From Rhizobium rosettiformans W3 (GTDB lineage Bacteria > Pseudomonadota > Alphaproteobacteria > Rhizobiales > Rhizobiaceae): a DNA stretch of 64,000 bases. The position numbers and the translations under genes are program-made. The DNA lies in contig NZ_STGU01000014.1 in the NCBI RefSeq assembly GCF_004912135.1, forward strand, positions 1 through 64,000, written 5' to 3'. This document shows, in pieces, positions 1 to 10,964 of the stretch. Within the stretch, counting starts at the first letter, position 1. The number at the start of each line of letters is the position of its first letter. The notes under the pieces are model-generated. The model was not told the DNA's origin and made no database searches. It was given only the letters and a program-made list of their open reading frames with translations.

Positions 1-744
1 CGCCTTGGCGACGTAAAGCGCGCGATCTGCGCCGGAAAACAGCTCACTGAAGCCCAGTTCGGCCACCCCTTGCGAGACACCAGCAGATACGGAGACCGAA
101 ACGGAGCGGCCGGCGATCGCAAGTCCCATGCCTTCAACCGAGGAGCGGATCGCTTCGGCGATCTCCATCACCCGTTCGGTGCCCTGCCCGGTCACCAAGA
201 CGGCAAACTCCTCGCCGCCGATCCGGGCAACCGCCTGGTCGGGGCCCAGAACGTCCGTCAGGCATTTTGCCGTCTGGATGATGACGTCATCGCCCGCCTT
301 GTGGCCGAGCGTGTCGTTGATCGACTTGAATCGATCGATGTCGAGCAGGATCAGGGCCACCGGGCCGCGTGCCGCCTCGAACGCATCGAGAAACGCGCGC
401 CGGTTCATCAGGCCCGACAGCATGTCAGTTCGGCTCAACATTTCGAAACGCTGTCGCGAGACGCCGAGATCATAGATCGCGAGGCCGACAACCGAATAGG
501 CAATGACGGCGACGATGAAGGACACCGGCGGCGTGAGCATCGTCGCGACCATCAGGGCCGGAACCAGCGGATAGGGAAGCAGCCCGAGAGCAACCAAGAC
601 GAAATGACCGATGACATTCAGGCCATAGGCAAAGATGGCAATCTTGGCTGCCATAGCAGCAGCCTTCCACAGCACCGCCTGCCGCGAGGAAAACTCGCCA
701 AGCGTGAGCTGCCGGATTACCCAGACATGCACCAGATCAAACAT
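1..744 (-). CDS. membrane GGDEF diguanylate cyclase (3' end outside window)
   Basis: Predicted to make cyclic di-GMP from GTP at the inner membrane. About 248 codons are visible from the ATG at 744; the frame is still open at the window edge. The N-terminal ~90 residues hold two or three hydrophobic segments. The GGDEF domain follows, with the entry motif TDMLTGLMNRR near residue 100 and the intact active-site motif GGEEF (context ARIGGEEFAVLV) near 180. No RxxD inhibitory site is seen at the usual spacing before it. The gene lies just downstream of murB on the same strand, separated by a hairpin terminator whose 3' arm supplies the only Shine-Dalgarno-like sequence (GGGGAG, four bases before ATG). 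The cyclase call is firm for the family; the signal it senses is unknown. Confidence 0.85.
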   Translation of the reverse strand, partial: MFDLVHVWVIRQLTLGEFSSRQAVLWKAAAMAAKIAIFAYGLNVIGHFVLVALGLLPYPLVPALMVATMLTPPVSFIVAVIAYSVVGLAIYDLGVSRQRFEMLSRTDMLSGLMNRRAFLDAFEAARGPVALILLDIDRFKSINDTLGHKAGDDVIIQTAKCLTDVLGPDQAVARIGGEEFAVLVTGQGTERVMEIAEAIRSSVEGMGLAIAGRSVSVSVSAGVSQGVAELGFSELFSGADRALYVAKA

Positions 745-768
745 AAAACTCCCCGAACCTTCGGGGAG
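745..768 (-). terminator. rho-independent terminator after murB, overlapping the next gene's RBS
   Basis: Perfect 9-bp inverted repeat CTCCCCGAA/TTCGGGGAG (749-768, loop of two bases), followed in the leftward direction by TTTT (745-748). It ends the dcw operon. The ATG of the GGDEF gene directly follows the T run, so the GGGGAG of the 3' stem arm is also the best RBS for that gene. Confidence 0.75.
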
Positions 769-804
769 CCTAATGGAATGGTGTTAAAACTTCGTAGGGC
801 ACAA

Positions 805-1785
805 TCACGCTTCGGGCGGAAGCACGCCCATGAAGGGCTTCACCTCACGACCGGGCATGAAGATGCCGAGACGCTTGATTTCCCATTCGAGCTTGATGCC
901 GGAGGTCTCGAAAACTCTCTGGCGCACGGTTTCGCCGAGATATTCGAGGTCGTAGCCCGTGGCGTGGCCCACATTGATCATGAAGTTGCAGTGAAGCGAC
1001 GACATCTGTGCCCCGCCGATCATCAGCCCGCGGCAACCGGCCTCGTCGATCAGCTCCCAGGCGGAGTGCCCTTCCGGGTTCTTGAAGGTCGAACCGCCGG
1101 TCTTCTCCTTCACCGGCTGCACCGTCTCCCGGTGATGACGCACGGCATCCATGTCGGCGCGGATCTTCGCCTTCTCTTCCGGATAGCCTTCGAACACGGC
1201 GCTGGTGAAGATCAGGCCTTCGGGCGCTGCCGAGTGACGATAGCTGTAGCCCATGTCTGCATTCGACAGGACATGCACATTGCCTTTGCGGTCGACGGCC
1301 TCGACCTCAACCAGCCGCCCGGCGGTATCACCGCCATTGGCGCCGGCATTCATGCGAACAGCACCGCCGATCGAGCCTGGAATGCCGTAGTAGAAATGGA
1401 AGCCGCCGATATTGTTGTCCATCGCCATGGCGGCGATGTGCTTATCGGGGCAGATCGCGCCGGCACGAATGCGGTTCTCGCCAGCAAGCTCAACCTGGCC
1501 GAAGCCCTTGGCAGACAGACGAATGACAACACCGGGAATGCCACCGTCGCGTACGAGCAAGTTCGATCCGACGCCGACGACGGTGAGCGGAACCTCTTCC
1601 GGCAGCAGCTTCAGGAAACTGGTGAGATCTTCGACGTCATGCGGCCGGAACATCAATTCGGCGAGGCCGCCCGCCTGAAACCAGGTGACCCGGTCCATCG
1701 GCGCATCAGGCGTCAGGCGCCCCTTGAGATCGTTGACCCCTGGGCCGAGCGAGGCCAGAAGCTTTTCCCCATCCACCTGTTTCAT
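805..1785 (-). CDS. murB: UDP-N-acetylenolpyruvoylglucosamine reductase MurB
   Basis: FAD enzyme that reduces UDP-GlcNAc-enolpyruvate to UDP-MurNAc with NADPH in cytoplasmic peptidoglycan precursor synthesis. The 326-residue length is normal for the family. Visible motifs are the FAD-binding [13 protein letters not shown] near residue 70, [14 protein letters not shown] near 135, and GGSTFKNP with the catalytic-region serine near 230. The ATG at 1785 directly abuts the murC stop, so the two are probably translationally coupled. It is the last dcw gene before a terminator; ddl, ftsQ, ftsA and ftsZ are not in the visible part. Confidence 0.97.
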   Translation of the reverse strand: MKQVDGEKLLASLGPGVNDLKGRLTPDAPMDRVTWFQAGGLAELMFRPHDVEDLTSFLKLLPEEVPLTVVGVGSNLLVRDGGIPGVVIRLSAKGFGQVELAGENRIRAGAICPDKHIAAMAMDNNIGGFHFYYGIPGSIGGAVRMNAGANGGDTAGRLVEVEAVDRKGNVHVLSNADMGYSYRHSAAPEGLIFTSAVFEGYPEEKAKIRADMDAVRHHRETVQPVKEKTGGSTFKNPEGHSAWELIDEAGCRGLMIGGAQMSSLHCNFMINVGHATGYDLEYLGETVRQRVFETSGIKLEWEIKRLGIFMPGREVKPFMGVLPPEA

Positions 1786-3198
1786 TCAAGACTTTCCCGA
1801 AATTGCATCTAGTTCCGTCGGCAAGGCAGCAGCCCACTGGGTGATGTTGCCGGCCCCCAACAGGACCACGAAATCGCCCGGTTGTGCAATGCCCGCGACG
1901 AGTGAGGCAAGCTGATCGGGCGCGGCGAGATAGCGCGCATCGCGATGCCCGCCCGACTTGATGCGGGAGACCAGCGTCTCCGAATCAACGCCATCGATCG
2001 GATCCTCGCCTGCGGCATAGACCGGCGACAGGAAGATCGTATCGGCATCATTGAAGCAGTTGGCGAAATCATCGAAGAGGCTGGCAAGGCGCGAGTAGCG
2101 ATGCGGTTGATGAACGGCAATGATCCGCCCCTGGCAGGCCTCGCGCGCAGCCTTCAGCACGGCCTTGATCTCGACCGGGTGGTGCCCGTAATCATCGAAC
2201 ACCTGCACGCCGTTCGAGGCACCGGTCAACGTAAAGCGCCGCTTGACGCCGCCGAAGCCGGCAAGTCCCTTCCGGATACCCTCTTCCGAAATGTCGAGCC
2301 GGTTGGCGACAGCGATCGCTGCACAGGCATTGGAGATGTTGTGCCGGCCCGGCATGGGCAGCACGAGATCCTTGAAGGTGAACACCCGGCCGGTGCGGCG
2401 ACGGCGGATTTCGACGTCGAAGATCGAGCGCGTGCCGTCGAGACGCACATTGGAAAAGCGTACATCCGCCTGCGGGTTCTCGCCATAGGTGATGACCTTA
2501 CGGTCTTCGATCTTGCTCACCAGCGCCTGCACTTCCGGATGGTCGAGACACATCACGCCGAAACCATAGAACGGCACATTCTCGACGAACTGGCGGAAGG
2601 CCGCCCGTGCATTGTCGAAGGTGCCGTAATGGTCGAGATGCTCGGGATCGATATTGGTGACGATCGCGACATCCGCAGGAAGCTTGAGGAAGGTGCCGTC
2701 GGACTCGTCCGCCTCGACGACCATCCACTCGCCCTCGCCCATGCGCGCATTGGTGCCATAGGCATTGATGATGCCGCCATTGATGACGGTCGGATCGAGA
2801 TTGCCGGCCTCCAGCAGAGCCGCGACCATCGACGTGGTGGTCGTCTTGCCATGTGTTCCACCGATGGCGATCGCATTGCGGAAGCGCATGAGCTCAGCCA
2901 GCATTTCAGCCCGGCGGACAATCGGCAGCAGTTTTTCGCGCGCGGCGATCAGCTCCGGATTGTTCTTCTTGATCGCGGTGGAAACGACAACCACCTCGGC
3001 CTCGCCAAGGTTTTCCGCCTTGTGGCCGACGAACACTTCGATGCCCTTGGCGCGCAGACGCTGGACGTTTGCGCTTTCGGCCTGGTCAGACCCCTGCACC
3101 TTGTGTCCGAGATTGTGCAGCACCTCGGCGATCCCGCTCATCCCGATGCCGCCGATCCCGATGAAGTGGACGAGGCCGATGGATTTCGGCATTTTCAT
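1786..3198 (-). CDS. murC: UDP-N-acetylmuramate--L-alanine ligase MurC
   Basis: ATP-dependent ligase adding L-alanine to UDP-MurNAc, the first stem-peptide step. At 470 residues it has the usual length. The N-terminal Rossmann segment reads [12 protein letters not shown] (residues 11-22), and the Mur ligase P-loop GTHGKTTTT lies at residues 114-122. The central-domain [11 protein letters not shown] and the HPVEI element in the C-terminal domain are also present. It overlaps the murG stop by four bases (ATGA) and abuts murB. Confidence 0.97.
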   Translation of the reverse strand: MKMPKSIGLVHFIGIGGIGMSGIAEVLHNLGHKVQGSDQAESANVQRLRAKGIEVFVGHKAENLGEAEVVVVSTAIKKNNPELIAAREKLLPIVRRAEMLAELMRFRNAIAIGGTHGKTTTTSMVAALLEAGNLDPTVINGGIINAYGTNARMGEGEWMVVEADESDGTFLKLPADVAIVTNIDPEHLDHYGTFDNARAAFRQFVENVPFYGFGVMCLDHPEVQALVSKIEDRKVITYGENPQADVRFSNVRLDGTRSIFDVEIRRRRTGRVFTFKDLVLPMPGRHNISNACAAIAVANRLDISEEGIRKGLAGFGGVKRRFTLTGASNGVQVFDDYGHHPVEIKAVLKAAREACQGRIIAVHQPHRYSRLASLFDDFANCFNDADTIFLSPVYAAGEDPIDGVDSETLVSRIKSGGHRDARYLAAPDQLASLVAGIAQPGDFVVLLGAGNITQWAAALPTELDAISGKS

Positions 3199-4316
3199 TG
3201 TGTGGCTCCCTTCGACTGGGCAATGCCCTTGCCGGCGGCAATAGCCTCAACGAGGTCTGCGAGCAAGCCGGCAGCGTCAGGCTTGCCCGTGCTTTTCGCG
3301 GCAGCCGCCATGGTCGCGAGCCTCTCGGGCCCCTCCATCGCCTTGGTCAGAAGGTCGGCGATCCGCTCGGCCGAGAGCTCCGCCTGAGGGATCACCTGCG
3401 CTCCACCCTGTGCAGCCAGTGCTGCGGCATTCGCCGCCTGATCGTGGTCGAGCGCATGCGGATAGGGGACGAGAATGCTCGGCCGCCCGATGACGGCGAG
3501 CTCGGAGACCGTCGATGCACCCGACCGGCAGATGACGAGATGCGCCGCGGCAAGCCGCTCCGCCATATCGGTGAAGAAGGGGGCGACTTCGGCGCGGATG
3601 CCGAGGGTCGCATAGCTGTCGATCACCTTCTGACGGTCCTCAGGGCGCGCCTGTTGCGTGACCACGAGCCGTTGGCGCAGGGCATCCGGCAGGAGCCGGA
3701 TCGCACCGGGAATGGCGTCGGAGAAGAACTGCGCGCCCTGGCTGCCGCCGAAGACGACGAGGTTGAATGCGCCACCGGCCGTCGACGGCATATAGGCCTG
3801 AGCCGAGGCCGCAATGACGGCTGGTCGGACAGGGTTGCCGGTCAGCACCATCTTGGCTGCATGCTCGCCGCTTGGCGACAGGAAACCGCCCGCAATCGCG
3901 CGCACCCGGGACGCCAGCAACTTGTTCGCCCGCCCCATCACGGCGTTCTGCTCATGGACAGCCGTTGCAACACCGAGGCCGGCTGCGGCAAAAACCGGCG
4001 GCACGGTCGGATAGCCACCGAAACCGATGACGGCCTTCGGCTTCAGCCGGGTGACAAGTGCACGCGCCTCGCGATACCCGCGCCAAAGAGACAGAAAGGC
4101 CTTGATGACAGAAACCGGGTTCTTGGAACCGATCGTGGCCGAAGAGACGGTGTGCACTTCGTCCGCCGGAAAGCTCCCTGCATAACGTTCCGCACGCCGG
4201 TCGGTCACCAGATGCACGCCATAGCCGCGCGCCTTCAATTCATGCGCCAGCGCTTCGGCCGGAAAAAGATGGCCGCCGGTTCCCCCGGCGGCGAGCAGGA
4301 CGATGCCCTTATTCAT
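3195..4316 (-). CDS. murG: MurG N-acetylglucosaminyltransferase
   Basis: GT28 glycosyltransferase that adds GlcNAc to lipid I to form lipid II at the cytoplasmic face of the inner membrane. It has 373 residues. The first G-loop [14 protein letters not shown] (from residue 11), a second glycine loop [10 protein letters not shown], and the UDP-GlcNAc site [12 protein letters not shown] near residue 265 are present, followed by [11 protein letters not shown]. It overlaps murC by four bases and follows ftsW with a six-base gap, consistent with one polycistronic unit. Confidence 0.97.
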   Translation of the reverse strand: MNKGIVLLAAGGTGGHLFPAEALAHELKARGYGVHLVTDRRAERYAGSFPADEVHTVSSATIGSKNPVSVIKAFLSLWRGYREARALVTRLKPKAVIGFGGYPTVPPVFAAAGLGVATAVHEQNAVMGRANKLLASRVRAIAGGFLSPSGEHAAKMVLTGNPVRPAVIAASAQAYMPSTAGGAFNLVVFGGSQGAQFFSDAIPGAIRLLPDALRQRLVVTQQARPEDRQKVIDSYATLGIRAEVAPFFTDMAERLAAAHLVICRSGASTVSELAVIGRPSILVPYPHALDHDQAANAAALAAQGGAQVIPQAELSAERIADLLTKAMEGPERLATMAAAAKSTGKPDAAGLLADLVEAIAAGKGIAQSKGATQ

Positions 4317-4322
4317 ACGCTT

Positions 4323-5477
4323 TTACTCCGCGGGCACGCCAGCCACCGATCGGAACAGGCTGCGCTCCTGGGCACGCTTTTCCGGACGGCGGCGGGTCAG
4401 CGCCAGGATGAAGCCGGCCGTGACGCAGATCGCCGTCATCGACGATCCACCATAGGAGATGAGCGGAAGCGTCATGCCCTTGGCCGGCAGAAGTTCGAGA
4501 TTGACGCCGATGTTGATCATCGACTGGACGCCGAGCAGCAGCACCAGGCCGGAGACTGCCAGACGGTTGAAGTCGTTGCGCTCTTTATAGGCGTGGCTGA
4601 GGCCGCGGAGCACGAGGAAGGCAAAGATCGCAACCAGCACCATGCAGAAGACGATGCCGAACTCCTCTGCCGCGACCGAGAAGATGAAGTCGGTATGGCT
4701 GTCCGGAATGATCCGCTTGACGATCCCCTCGCCCGGCCCCTGACCGAACCAGTCGCCGCGAATGATCGCCTCGCGTGCCGTATCCACCTGGAAGGTATCG
4801 CCCTCGCCGGTCAGGAAGCGGTCTATTCGCCCCGCGACGTGCGGCAGTGTCATATAGGCCCCGAAGAAGCCGACGCTGCCGAGAACGCCCAGGACAACGA
4901 TCCAGAGCCAGGGCATGCCGGCCATGAAGAACATCGCACCCCAGACGCTGCCGATCAGGATGGTCTGACCAAGGTCGGGCTGGGCGATCAGCAGGGCTGC
5001 AGCGATGCCGAAAAGCAGGATCGCGAAGAGGTTGCCAGGGATCTCCGGCTGGCGCGCATGTTCGGCGAAGAGCCAGGCGCAGATCACCACGAAGGCGGGC
5101 TTCATGAACTCAGACGGCTGGATCGACATCCCGGCAAGCGTCAACCAGCGCCGCCCGCCTTTGACTTCCATGCCGATGAACAGAACGAGCACCATCATGA
5201 TCAGCGAGCCGGCAAGGATCAGCATCGCGACCCGTCTCACCTGCCTCGGCGAGAGGAAGGACAGGCCGATCATCACGCCAAGTGCCGGCAGCATAAAGAA
5301 GGCGTGACGCTTGACGAAGTGGAAACTGTCGAGCCCGAGGCGCTCGGCAACGGCCGGAGACGCCGCGAAGGAGAGCATCAGCCCGATCCCCATCAGGAGA
5401 ACGAAGATGATCAGGAACAGACGGTCGATCGTCCAGAACCAGTCTGCGATCGGTCCTCTCTCCACGCGGCTTACCAT
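4323..5477 (-). CDS. ftsW: FtsW, SEDS-family septal peptidoglycan polymerase
   Basis: Polytopic inner-membrane glycosyltransferase of the SEDS family that works with FtsI at the septum. The 384 residues contain about ten hydrophobic segments. The SEDS signature region PAKGMTLPLISYGGSS lies near residue 320, with the loop GQGPGEGIVKR near 240. The cytoplasmic C-terminus is short and basic. Only one base separates its start from the murD stop. Confidence 0.96.
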   Translation of the reverse strand: MVSRVERGPIADWFWTIDRLFLIIFVLLMGIGLMLSFAASPAVAERLGLDSFHFVKRHAFFMLPALGVMIGLSFLSPRQVRRVAMLILAGSLIMMVLVLFIGMEVKGGRRWLTLAGMSIQPSEFMKPAFVVICAWLFAEHARQPEIPGNLFAILLFGIAAALLIAQPDLGQTILIGSVWGAMFFMAGMPWLWIVVLGVLGSVGFFGAYMTLPHVAGRIDRFLTGEGDTFQVDTAREAIIRGDWFGQGPGEGIVKRIIPDSHTDFIFSVAAEEFGIVFCMVLVAIFAFLVLRGLSHAYKERNDFNRLAVSGLVLLLGVQSMINIGVNLELLPAKGMTLPLISYGGSSMTAICVTAGFILALTRRRPEKRAQERSLFRSVAGVPAE

Positions 5478-5478
5478 C

Positions 5479-6888
5479 TCATTCGCCTCCTGTCGGCATC
5501 TCGATCAGCATCGTCACACCTTCAAGACCCGCGACATGCGTCACGAAGGCATCACCGCGAACCTCGAAATTCTTGTACTGGTCGAAGCTCGCGCAAGCCG
5601 GTGACAGCATCACGGCGGAGGCTTCGCCATCCTGATCGGCATCGGCTGCGGCATGTGCCACCGCGCGCTCCAGACGGTCCGAAATCTCGTATGGCACGCG
5701 GTCACCGAGTTGCGCGGCAAACGCCGAAGCAGCTTCACCGATAAGATAGGCCTTCACGATGCGCGGGAAGAGTGGTGCGAGGCTTGCGATGCCACCTTCC
5801 TTGGGAAGTCCGCCCGCAATCCAGTAGATCCGCTCATAGCTCGACAGCGCCGGTGCGGCCGCATCCGCATTGGTCGCCTTGCTGTCGTTGACGAACAGCA
5901 CCTGGCCGCGCCGCCCCACGGGCTGCATGCGATGTTTGAGCCCCGGAAAACTCTGCAAGCCCTTGCGGATCTCGCCTTCCGACACCCCAACCGCAAGGCA
6001 GGCGGCGATAGCAGCGCAGGCATTCTGCGCATTGTGGCTGCCGCGCAGCGTCTGGATGGCACTGAGATCAACCAGAGGCGCAGACGCACCGCTGTCGGCC
6101 CGCATGATGCGTGACCCTTCCGCATAAAGACCATTGGCCAGCGGCTGGCGCTTGGAGATCCGGATGACCTTCGTCCCTGCCCGCTCGATCCGATCGCCGA
6201 TCAGCTCGCAATAGCTGTCATCGATACCGACGATCGCGGTCTTTGCGCCGGCAACGAGACGTTCCTTGACGTCGGCATAGTGCTGCATGGTTCCGTGACG
6301 GTCGAGATGATCGGGCGTCAGGTTCAGCAGGATGCCGGCAGTCGGATTGAGCGTAGGCGCAAGGTCGATCTGGTAGGACGAGCATTCGACGACGAAGAAG
6401 CGGCCGTCCTTCGGCGGATCGAGCGTCAGAACCGCACGGCCGATATTGCCGCCGAGCTGCGTGTCCCGACCACTCGCCTGCAGAATATGGGCGATAAGCG
6501 CCGTCGTCGTCGACTTGCCGTTCGTGCCCGTGATCGCGATGAACGGGCAGTCCGGCGCATGCGCGCGGCGCTCGCGCACGAAGATCTCGACATCGCCGAT
6601 AATCTCGACACCGGCCGCCCGGGCAAACCCGACCGTCCAATGCGGCTTCGGATGGGTCAGCGGCACGCCGGGTGACAGCACGAAGGAGGCAACGGAGGAC
6701 CAGTCGATTTCGCGCAGATCCTGGGTCGGCACGCCCTCGGCCGCCGCGCGCGCGACGCTGTCGGGATTGTCGTCCCAGGCGATCACGTTTGCCCCGCCGG
6801 CCTGCAGCGCTTTCGCCGTCGCGAGCCCAGACCCGCCGAGCCCGAACAGCGCGACGGTTTTGCCCTTGAACGTGGTGGCCGCGATCAT
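5479..6888 (-). CDS. murD: UDP-MurNAc-L-alanine--D-glutamate ligase MurD
   Basis: Mur ligase adding D-glutamate to UDP-MurNAc-L-Ala using ATP. It has 469 residues. The N-terminal nucleotide-binding segment is [12 protein letters not shown] (residues 12-23), and the P-loop is GTNGKSTTT (121-129), followed by QLGGNIG. The C-terminal domain has FVNDSKATN. It lies between mraY (seven bases upstream) and ftsW. Confidence 0.97.
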   Translation of the reverse strand: MIAATTFKGKTVALFGLGGSGLATAKALQAGGANVIAWDDNPDSVARAAAEGVPTQDLREIDWSSVASFVLSPGVPLTHPKPHWTVGFARAAGVEIIGDVEIFVRERRAHAPDCPFIAITGTNGKSTTTALIAHILQASGRDTQLGGNIGRAVLTLDPPKDGRFFVVECSSYQIDLAPTLNPTAGILLNLTPDHLDRHGTMQHYADVKERLVAGAKTAIVGIDDSYCELIGDRIERAGTKVIRISKRQPLANGLYAEGSRIMRADSGASAPLVDLSAIQTLRGSHNAQNACAAIAACLAVGVSEGEIRKGLQSFPGLKHRMQPVGRRGQVLFVNDSKATNADAAAPALSSYERIYWIAGGLPKEGGIASLAPLFPRIVKAYLIGEAASAFAAQLGDRVPYEISDRLERAVAHAAADADQDGEASAVMLSPACASFDQYKNFEVRGDAFVTHVAGLEGVTMLIEMPTGGE

Positions 6889-6895
6889 CGCCGCC

Positions 6896-7996
6896 TCACC
6901 GCAGTTTCAGCGTGGAGAGGCCGAGCATGGCAAGGCCGACCGCGATGATCCAGAAGCGGATGACGACCTGGCTTTCGGTCCAGCCGAGCTTCTCGAAATG
7001 GTGGTGGATCGGCGCCATCAGGAAGACCCGCTTGCCGGTCAGCTTGAAATAGCCGACCTGGATGATGACCGAGAGCGTCTCCATGACGAAGAGGCCACCG
7101 ATGATCGCCATGACGATCTCATGCTTGGTGGCAACGGCCACCGAACCGATCAGGCCGCCCAATGCCAGCGAACCGGTATCGCCCATGAAGATGGCGGCCG
7201 GCGGCGCATTGAACCAGAGAAAGCCGAGACCGGCACCGATGACGGCGCCGAGAACAACGGCAAGCTCACCCGTGCCCGGCACGAAATTGATCTGCAGGTA
7301 ATTGGCAAAAACCGCGTTACCGGCGAGGTAGGCGATGACGCCGAACGACGCCGCCGCGATCATCACCGGCACGATGGCAAGACCGTCGAGACCGTCGGTC
7401 AGGTTCACCGCATTGCCGGCCCCGACGATGACGAAGCCGCCGAACAGCACGAAGAAGATCCCGAGATCGACCAGAAAGTCCTTGAAGAAGGGAAAAGCAA
7501 TCGAGGAGCCGAAGGTCGAGCCCTGCGGGCCGGAGCTCAGCGCCGTCGACATCATGAAGTAGACCGCGATCCCCGCGATCAGGAACTCGATGCCGAGGCG
7601 AGCCTTGCCGGAGAAGCCCTTCTCCGTCTGCTTGGTCACCTTGAGATAGTCGTCATAAAAGCCGATCGCGCCGAAGCCGAGGGTCACCAGCAGCGTCGCC
7701 ACGACATAGACGTTCGACAGATCCGCCCAGAGCAGCGAGGACACGACGATACCCGCGAGGATCATCAGGCCGCCCATGGTCGGTGTTCCCGCCTTCTTGA
7801 AATGGGTCTGTGGCCCGTCGGCGCGGATCGGCTGCCCCTTGCCCTGTCGCACCCGCAGCGACGCGATGATGGCGGGACCAAAGAGGAACACCACCAGCGC
7901 CGACGTGAAGAGCGCCGCCCCGGTCCGGAAGGTGATGTAACGGAAGAGATTGAAAAACTGAAGGTTGTCCGCCAGTTCCACAAGCCAGATCAGCAT
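6896..7996 (-). CDS. mraY: MraY phospho-MurNAc-pentapeptide transferase
   Basis: Integral-membrane enzyme that transfers phospho-MurNAc-pentapeptide to undecaprenyl phosphate, making lipid I. It has 366 residues with about ten membrane segments. The catalytic acidic loops FYDDYLKV (near residue 118) and [10 protein letters not shown] (near 198) are present, as is the conserved [12 protein letters not shown] near the C-terminus. A 24-base gap separates it from the upstream murF stop. Confidence 0.97.
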   Translation of the reverse strand: MLIWLVELADNLQFFNLFRYITFRTGAALFTSALVVFLFGPAIIASLRVRQGKGQPIRADGPQTHFKKAGTPTMGGLMILAGIVVSSLLWADLSNVYVVATLLVTLGFGAIGFYDDYLKVTKQTEKGFSGKARLGIEFLIAGIAVYFMMSTALSSGPQGSTFGSSIAFPFFKDFLVDLGIFFVLFGGFVIVGAGNAVNLTDGLDGLAIVPVMIAAASFGVIAYLAGNAVFANYLQINFVPGTGELAVVLGAVIGAGLGFLWFNAPPAAIFMGDTGSLALGGLIGSVAVATKHEIVMAIIGGLFVMETLSVIIQVGYFKLTGKRVFLMAPIHHHFEKLGWTESQVVIRFWIIAVGLAMLGLSTLKLR

Positions 7997-8020
7997 TGGA
8001 GCCCTTTCAAAAAGCCCGGA

Positions 8021-9454
8021 TTAAAAGTGGCGCTCCGTGTCGGGGAATGCCGGATACTTGTCAAGCAGAGCCGCAACGATCTTGCCGAAACCGATACCGA
8101 GAGAAGATTTGACCATAACGACGTCGCCAGCACGGACCTCTGCGGTCACGAGATTGACGAGTTCATCCGTCGTTTCGAAATAGACGACATGCACGGTCTC
8201 CGGCAAAGCATCCCGCAGGGCCACCATTTCCGGGCCCGCAAGCCAGACATGCTCGATGCCGGAGGCGAGAAGCGGACCGGCAAGCTCCGCATGAACGCTG
8301 GGGGCGAACTCGCCCATCTCCAGCATGTCGCCGAGCACGGCAATCCTGCGTCCGTCTTCGCCCGGCTGCGCGGAGGCAAGGACCGCAATTGCGGCACGCA
8401 TGGATGCCGGGTTGGCGTTGTAGCTTTCGTCGATCAGGGTCAGCGCCCCCTCGGGCATCTTCAACCGGTGCCGCTGGCCGCGGCCCTTCACGGCAGAGAG
8501 GCTGGCAAATGCCTCGATCGCGGCATCGACATCAGCACCCACCAGTGACACCGCCGCAAGCACCGCCATAGCGTTCTCCGCCAGATGACGGCCCGGTGCA
8601 CCGATCGTCACTTCACGGGTCTCGCCACCGAAGGACACCCAGACGGTCGAAAGCTCCGCCGCGCCATCGAATTCCGCGAGGCGGAACTCTGCCTTCGCAT
8701 GTTGGCCGAAGCTGTGGATGTTCTCCACACCCTGCGCTAGCGCCGCCTGTTCGAGACGCTCGTAGTAGGGATTGTCGCGATTGAGGATCGCGTCACCGCC
8801 GTTCACCACGCCCTCGAAGATCTCGGCCTTGGCATCGGCGATTTCGTCGACACTGGAGAAATTTCCAAGATGCGCCGGTGCGATCGTCGTGATGATCGCC
8901 ACATCGGGCCGCACCATGCGCGACAAGGGGCCGATCTCGCCGGGATGGTTCATTCCGAGCTCGAAGACGCCGTAGCGCGTATCGATCGGCATCCGGGCGA
9001 GTGTCAGCGGCACGCCCCAGTGGTTGTTGAAGGAAGCGACGGACGCATGCACCTTGCCGGAGGGCGCAAGCGCCATGCGCAGCATTTCCTTCGTGGTCGT
9101 CTTGCCGACGGATCCGGTCACGGCAATCACTGTCGCCGGCGTCCGGTCGCGGGCGGCCATGCCGAGTTTCTGCAGACCGACCAGCACATCCTCGACCACG
9201 ATCATCGGAACGGTCAGTCGGCCCAGGGCCGGCAGCTTGGCTTCGCTGACGACGAGCAGAGAGGCGCCATTGGCAATCGCTATGCTGGCATAGTCGTGGC
9301 CGTCGACGCGGTCACCCTTGATGGCGAAGAAGGCCTCGCCGGGCGTGATCGTCCGGCTGTCGATCGAAATACCAGTGACCCCCATCGGCAAATTGCCGAA
9401 GGGCCGACCGCCCATGGCGGTCACCATTTCACGCGCAGTCCAGAGCAGGCTCAA
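8021..9454 (-). CDS. murF: UDP-MurNAc-tripeptide--D-alanyl-D-alanine ligase MurF
   Basis: Mur ligase that attaches D-Ala-D-Ala to the UDP-MurNAc tripeptide. It has 477 residues. The P-loop TGSVGKTTT is at residues 113-121, [10 protein letters not shown] is in the central domain, and [14 protein letters not shown] in the C-terminal domain matches the MurF-type signature. Its ATG overlaps the murE stop by four bases. Confidence 0.97.
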   Translation of the reverse strand: MSLLWTAREMVTAMGGRPFGNLPMGVTGISIDSRTITPGEAFFAIKGDRVDGHDYASIAIANGASLLVVSEAKLPALGRLTVPMIVVEDVLVGLQKLGMAARDRTPATVIAVTGSVGKTTTKEMLRMALAPSGKVHASVASFNNHWGVPLTLARMPIDTRYGVFELGMNHPGEIGPLSRMVRPDVAIITTIAPAHLGNFSSVDEIADAKAEIFEGVVNGGDAILNRDNPYYERLEQAALAQGVENIHSFGQHAKAEFRLAEFDGAAELSTVWVSFGGETREVTIGAPGRHLAENAMAVLAAVSLVGADVDAAIEAFASLSAVKGRGQRHRLKMPEGALTLIDESYNANPASMRAAIAVLASAQPGEDGRRIAVLGDMLEMGEFAPSVHAELAGPLLASGIEHVWLAGPEMVALRDALPETVHVVYFETTDELVNLVTAEVRAGDVVMVKSSLGIGFGKIVAALLDKYPAFPDTERHF

Positions 9455-10905
9455 CGGTCGAACTCCTCCAAGGCTTTGCGGACTTCCTCATGGTCGGAAA
9501 ACGGATGGGTTTCCGTGCCGACCGTCTGTCCTTCCTCATGCCCCTTGCCCGCCACGATCAGCGTATCACCGCTGGACAGCATGGCGACGCCCGCGCGGAT
9601 TGCCTGAGCGCGGTCGCCGATCTCGATGCCCTTGGGCGTTGCCGCCATGATCTCGGACCGGATGGTCGCCGGCACTTCCGTGCGCGGATTGTCATCGGTG
9701 ACGATGGTGATATCGGCGAGCCTGGAGGCGATCTCGCCCATGATCGGCCGCTTGCCCTTGTCGCGGTCGCCACCGCAGCCGAAGACCACGATCACCCGGC
9801 CGGTGGTGAAGGGACGCACGGAGGTCAGCACATTCTCGAGCGCTTCCGGCTTGTGGGCGTAATCGACATAGGCGAGCGCTCCGGCCCTGGTCTGTCCGAC
9901 CAGTTCGAGACGGCCGGAAGCACCCTTCAGGTGCTCCAGCGCCTTCAGGGCGACAGCGGGTGCAACCCCGGTCGAAATCGCAAGGCCCGCCGAAACCAGT
10001 GCATTGGCGATCTGGAAATCACCCGCGAGGGGGATGTGGACCTCGTAGATCTCGCCACCATGATGCACTTCGGCGACCTGCTTGTGGCGGAAATGCTCGA
10101 CACGCTTCAGGCTGAGGAAATCGCCCTTGCGGCCAACCGTGCGCACGTCATGTCCGGAGGCCTTCGCCACCCGGATGGCTTCGTTCGACCACGCATCGTC
10201 GGCGAAGATGACGGCGGGCGCGCCCTTCGGCAGAAGCGTATCGAAGAGACGCATCTTCGCCGCCATGTAGTCTTCCATGGTCGGGTGGTAGTCCATGTGG
10301 TCACGGCCGAGATTGGTGAAGCCCGCGGCCGAAAGGACCACGCCGTCGAGGCGGCTCTGATCGAGGCCGTGGCTGGAGGCCTCCATGGCGGCATGGGTCA
10401 CGCCTTCATCGGCGAGTTCACCGAGCAGCGTGTGCAGCGCCAGCGGATCCGGCGTCGTCAGGGAGCCATAGTCGTTGCGACTTGGCGAGATGACGCCGGT
10501 TGTACCGATCTGCGCCGCCGCATGCCCGGCTGCCGCCCAGATCTGGCGCGTGAAAGAGGCAACAGAGGTCTTGCCAGCGGTACCCGTCACCGCAACCATG
10601 GTCTTCGGCTGTCGTCCAACGTAACGAGCAGCGGCAAGCGCCAGGAACCGGCGCGGATTGTCGACAGTGATGACCGGAATGGACGTGTCGACGGCATGCG
10701 ATGCGACGATGGCAACGGCACCCTTCTTGACGGCCTGCGCGACATAGGCCGCGCCGTCTGCCTTGGATCCGGACAGGGCGAAGAACACGGTACCGGGTTC
10801 GACCTTGCGGCTATCGGCCGACAATCCGCGAACCTCGACGGACGCAGCGCCAGCGGCTGCCACCTGTTCCCCAAACTCCTCGCCAGCCAGTGCACCCAAA
10901 AGCAT
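9451..10905 (-). CDS. murE: UDP-MurNAc-tripeptide synthetase MurE (meso-DAP adding)
   Basis: Mur ligase adding the third stem-peptide residue. The motif DDNPRTE, containing the DNPR box known from meso-diaminopimelate-specific enzymes, indicates meso-DAP as substrate. The P-loop GTAGKTS and the [11 protein letters not shown] element are present. The frame is open back to a TTG at 10968, which overlaps the ftsI stop, and there are ATGs at 10917 and 10905. I chose 10905 because the N-terminus then begins MLLGALAG, resembling the usual start of rhizobial MurE from memory, and GGAAGG lies upstream. The start is uncertain by up to 21 codons. Confidence 0.93.
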   Translation of the reverse strand: MLLGALAGEEFGEQVAAAGAASVEVRGLSADSRKVEPGTVFFALSGSKADGAAYVAQAVKKGAVAIVASHAVDTSIPVITVDNPRRFLALAAARYVGRQPKTMVAVTGTAGKTSVASFTRQIWAAAGHAAAQIGTTGVISPSRNDYGSLTTPDPLALHTLLGELADEGVTHAAMEASSHGLDQSRLDGVVLSAAGFTNLGRDHMDYHPTMEDYMAAKMRLFDTLLPKGAPAVIFADDAWSNEAIRVAKASGHDVRTVGRKGDFLSLKRVEHFRHKQVAEVHHGGEIYEVHIPLAGDFQIANALVSAGLAISTGVAPAVALKALEHLKGASGRLELVGQTRAGALAYVDYAHKPEALENVLTSVRPFTTGRVIVVFGCGGDRDKGKRPIMGEIASRLADITIVTDDNPRTEVPATIRSEIMAATPKGIEIGDRAQAIRAGVAMLSSGDTLIVAGKGHEEGQTVGTETHPFSDHEEVRKALEEFDR

Positions 10906-10964
10906 TTTGCAGTCCATCCTTCCGGGGCAAGTTACGCGAATCGCCCCGCCTGTAGTCGATCTGA

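Noticed and set aside
70..5744. Very long open frames on the + strand opposite the dcw genes
   Set aside because: They run antisense to firmly identified mur/fts genes, have low-complexity Arg/His/Asp-rich translations and no family motifs; this is expected from high GC content.
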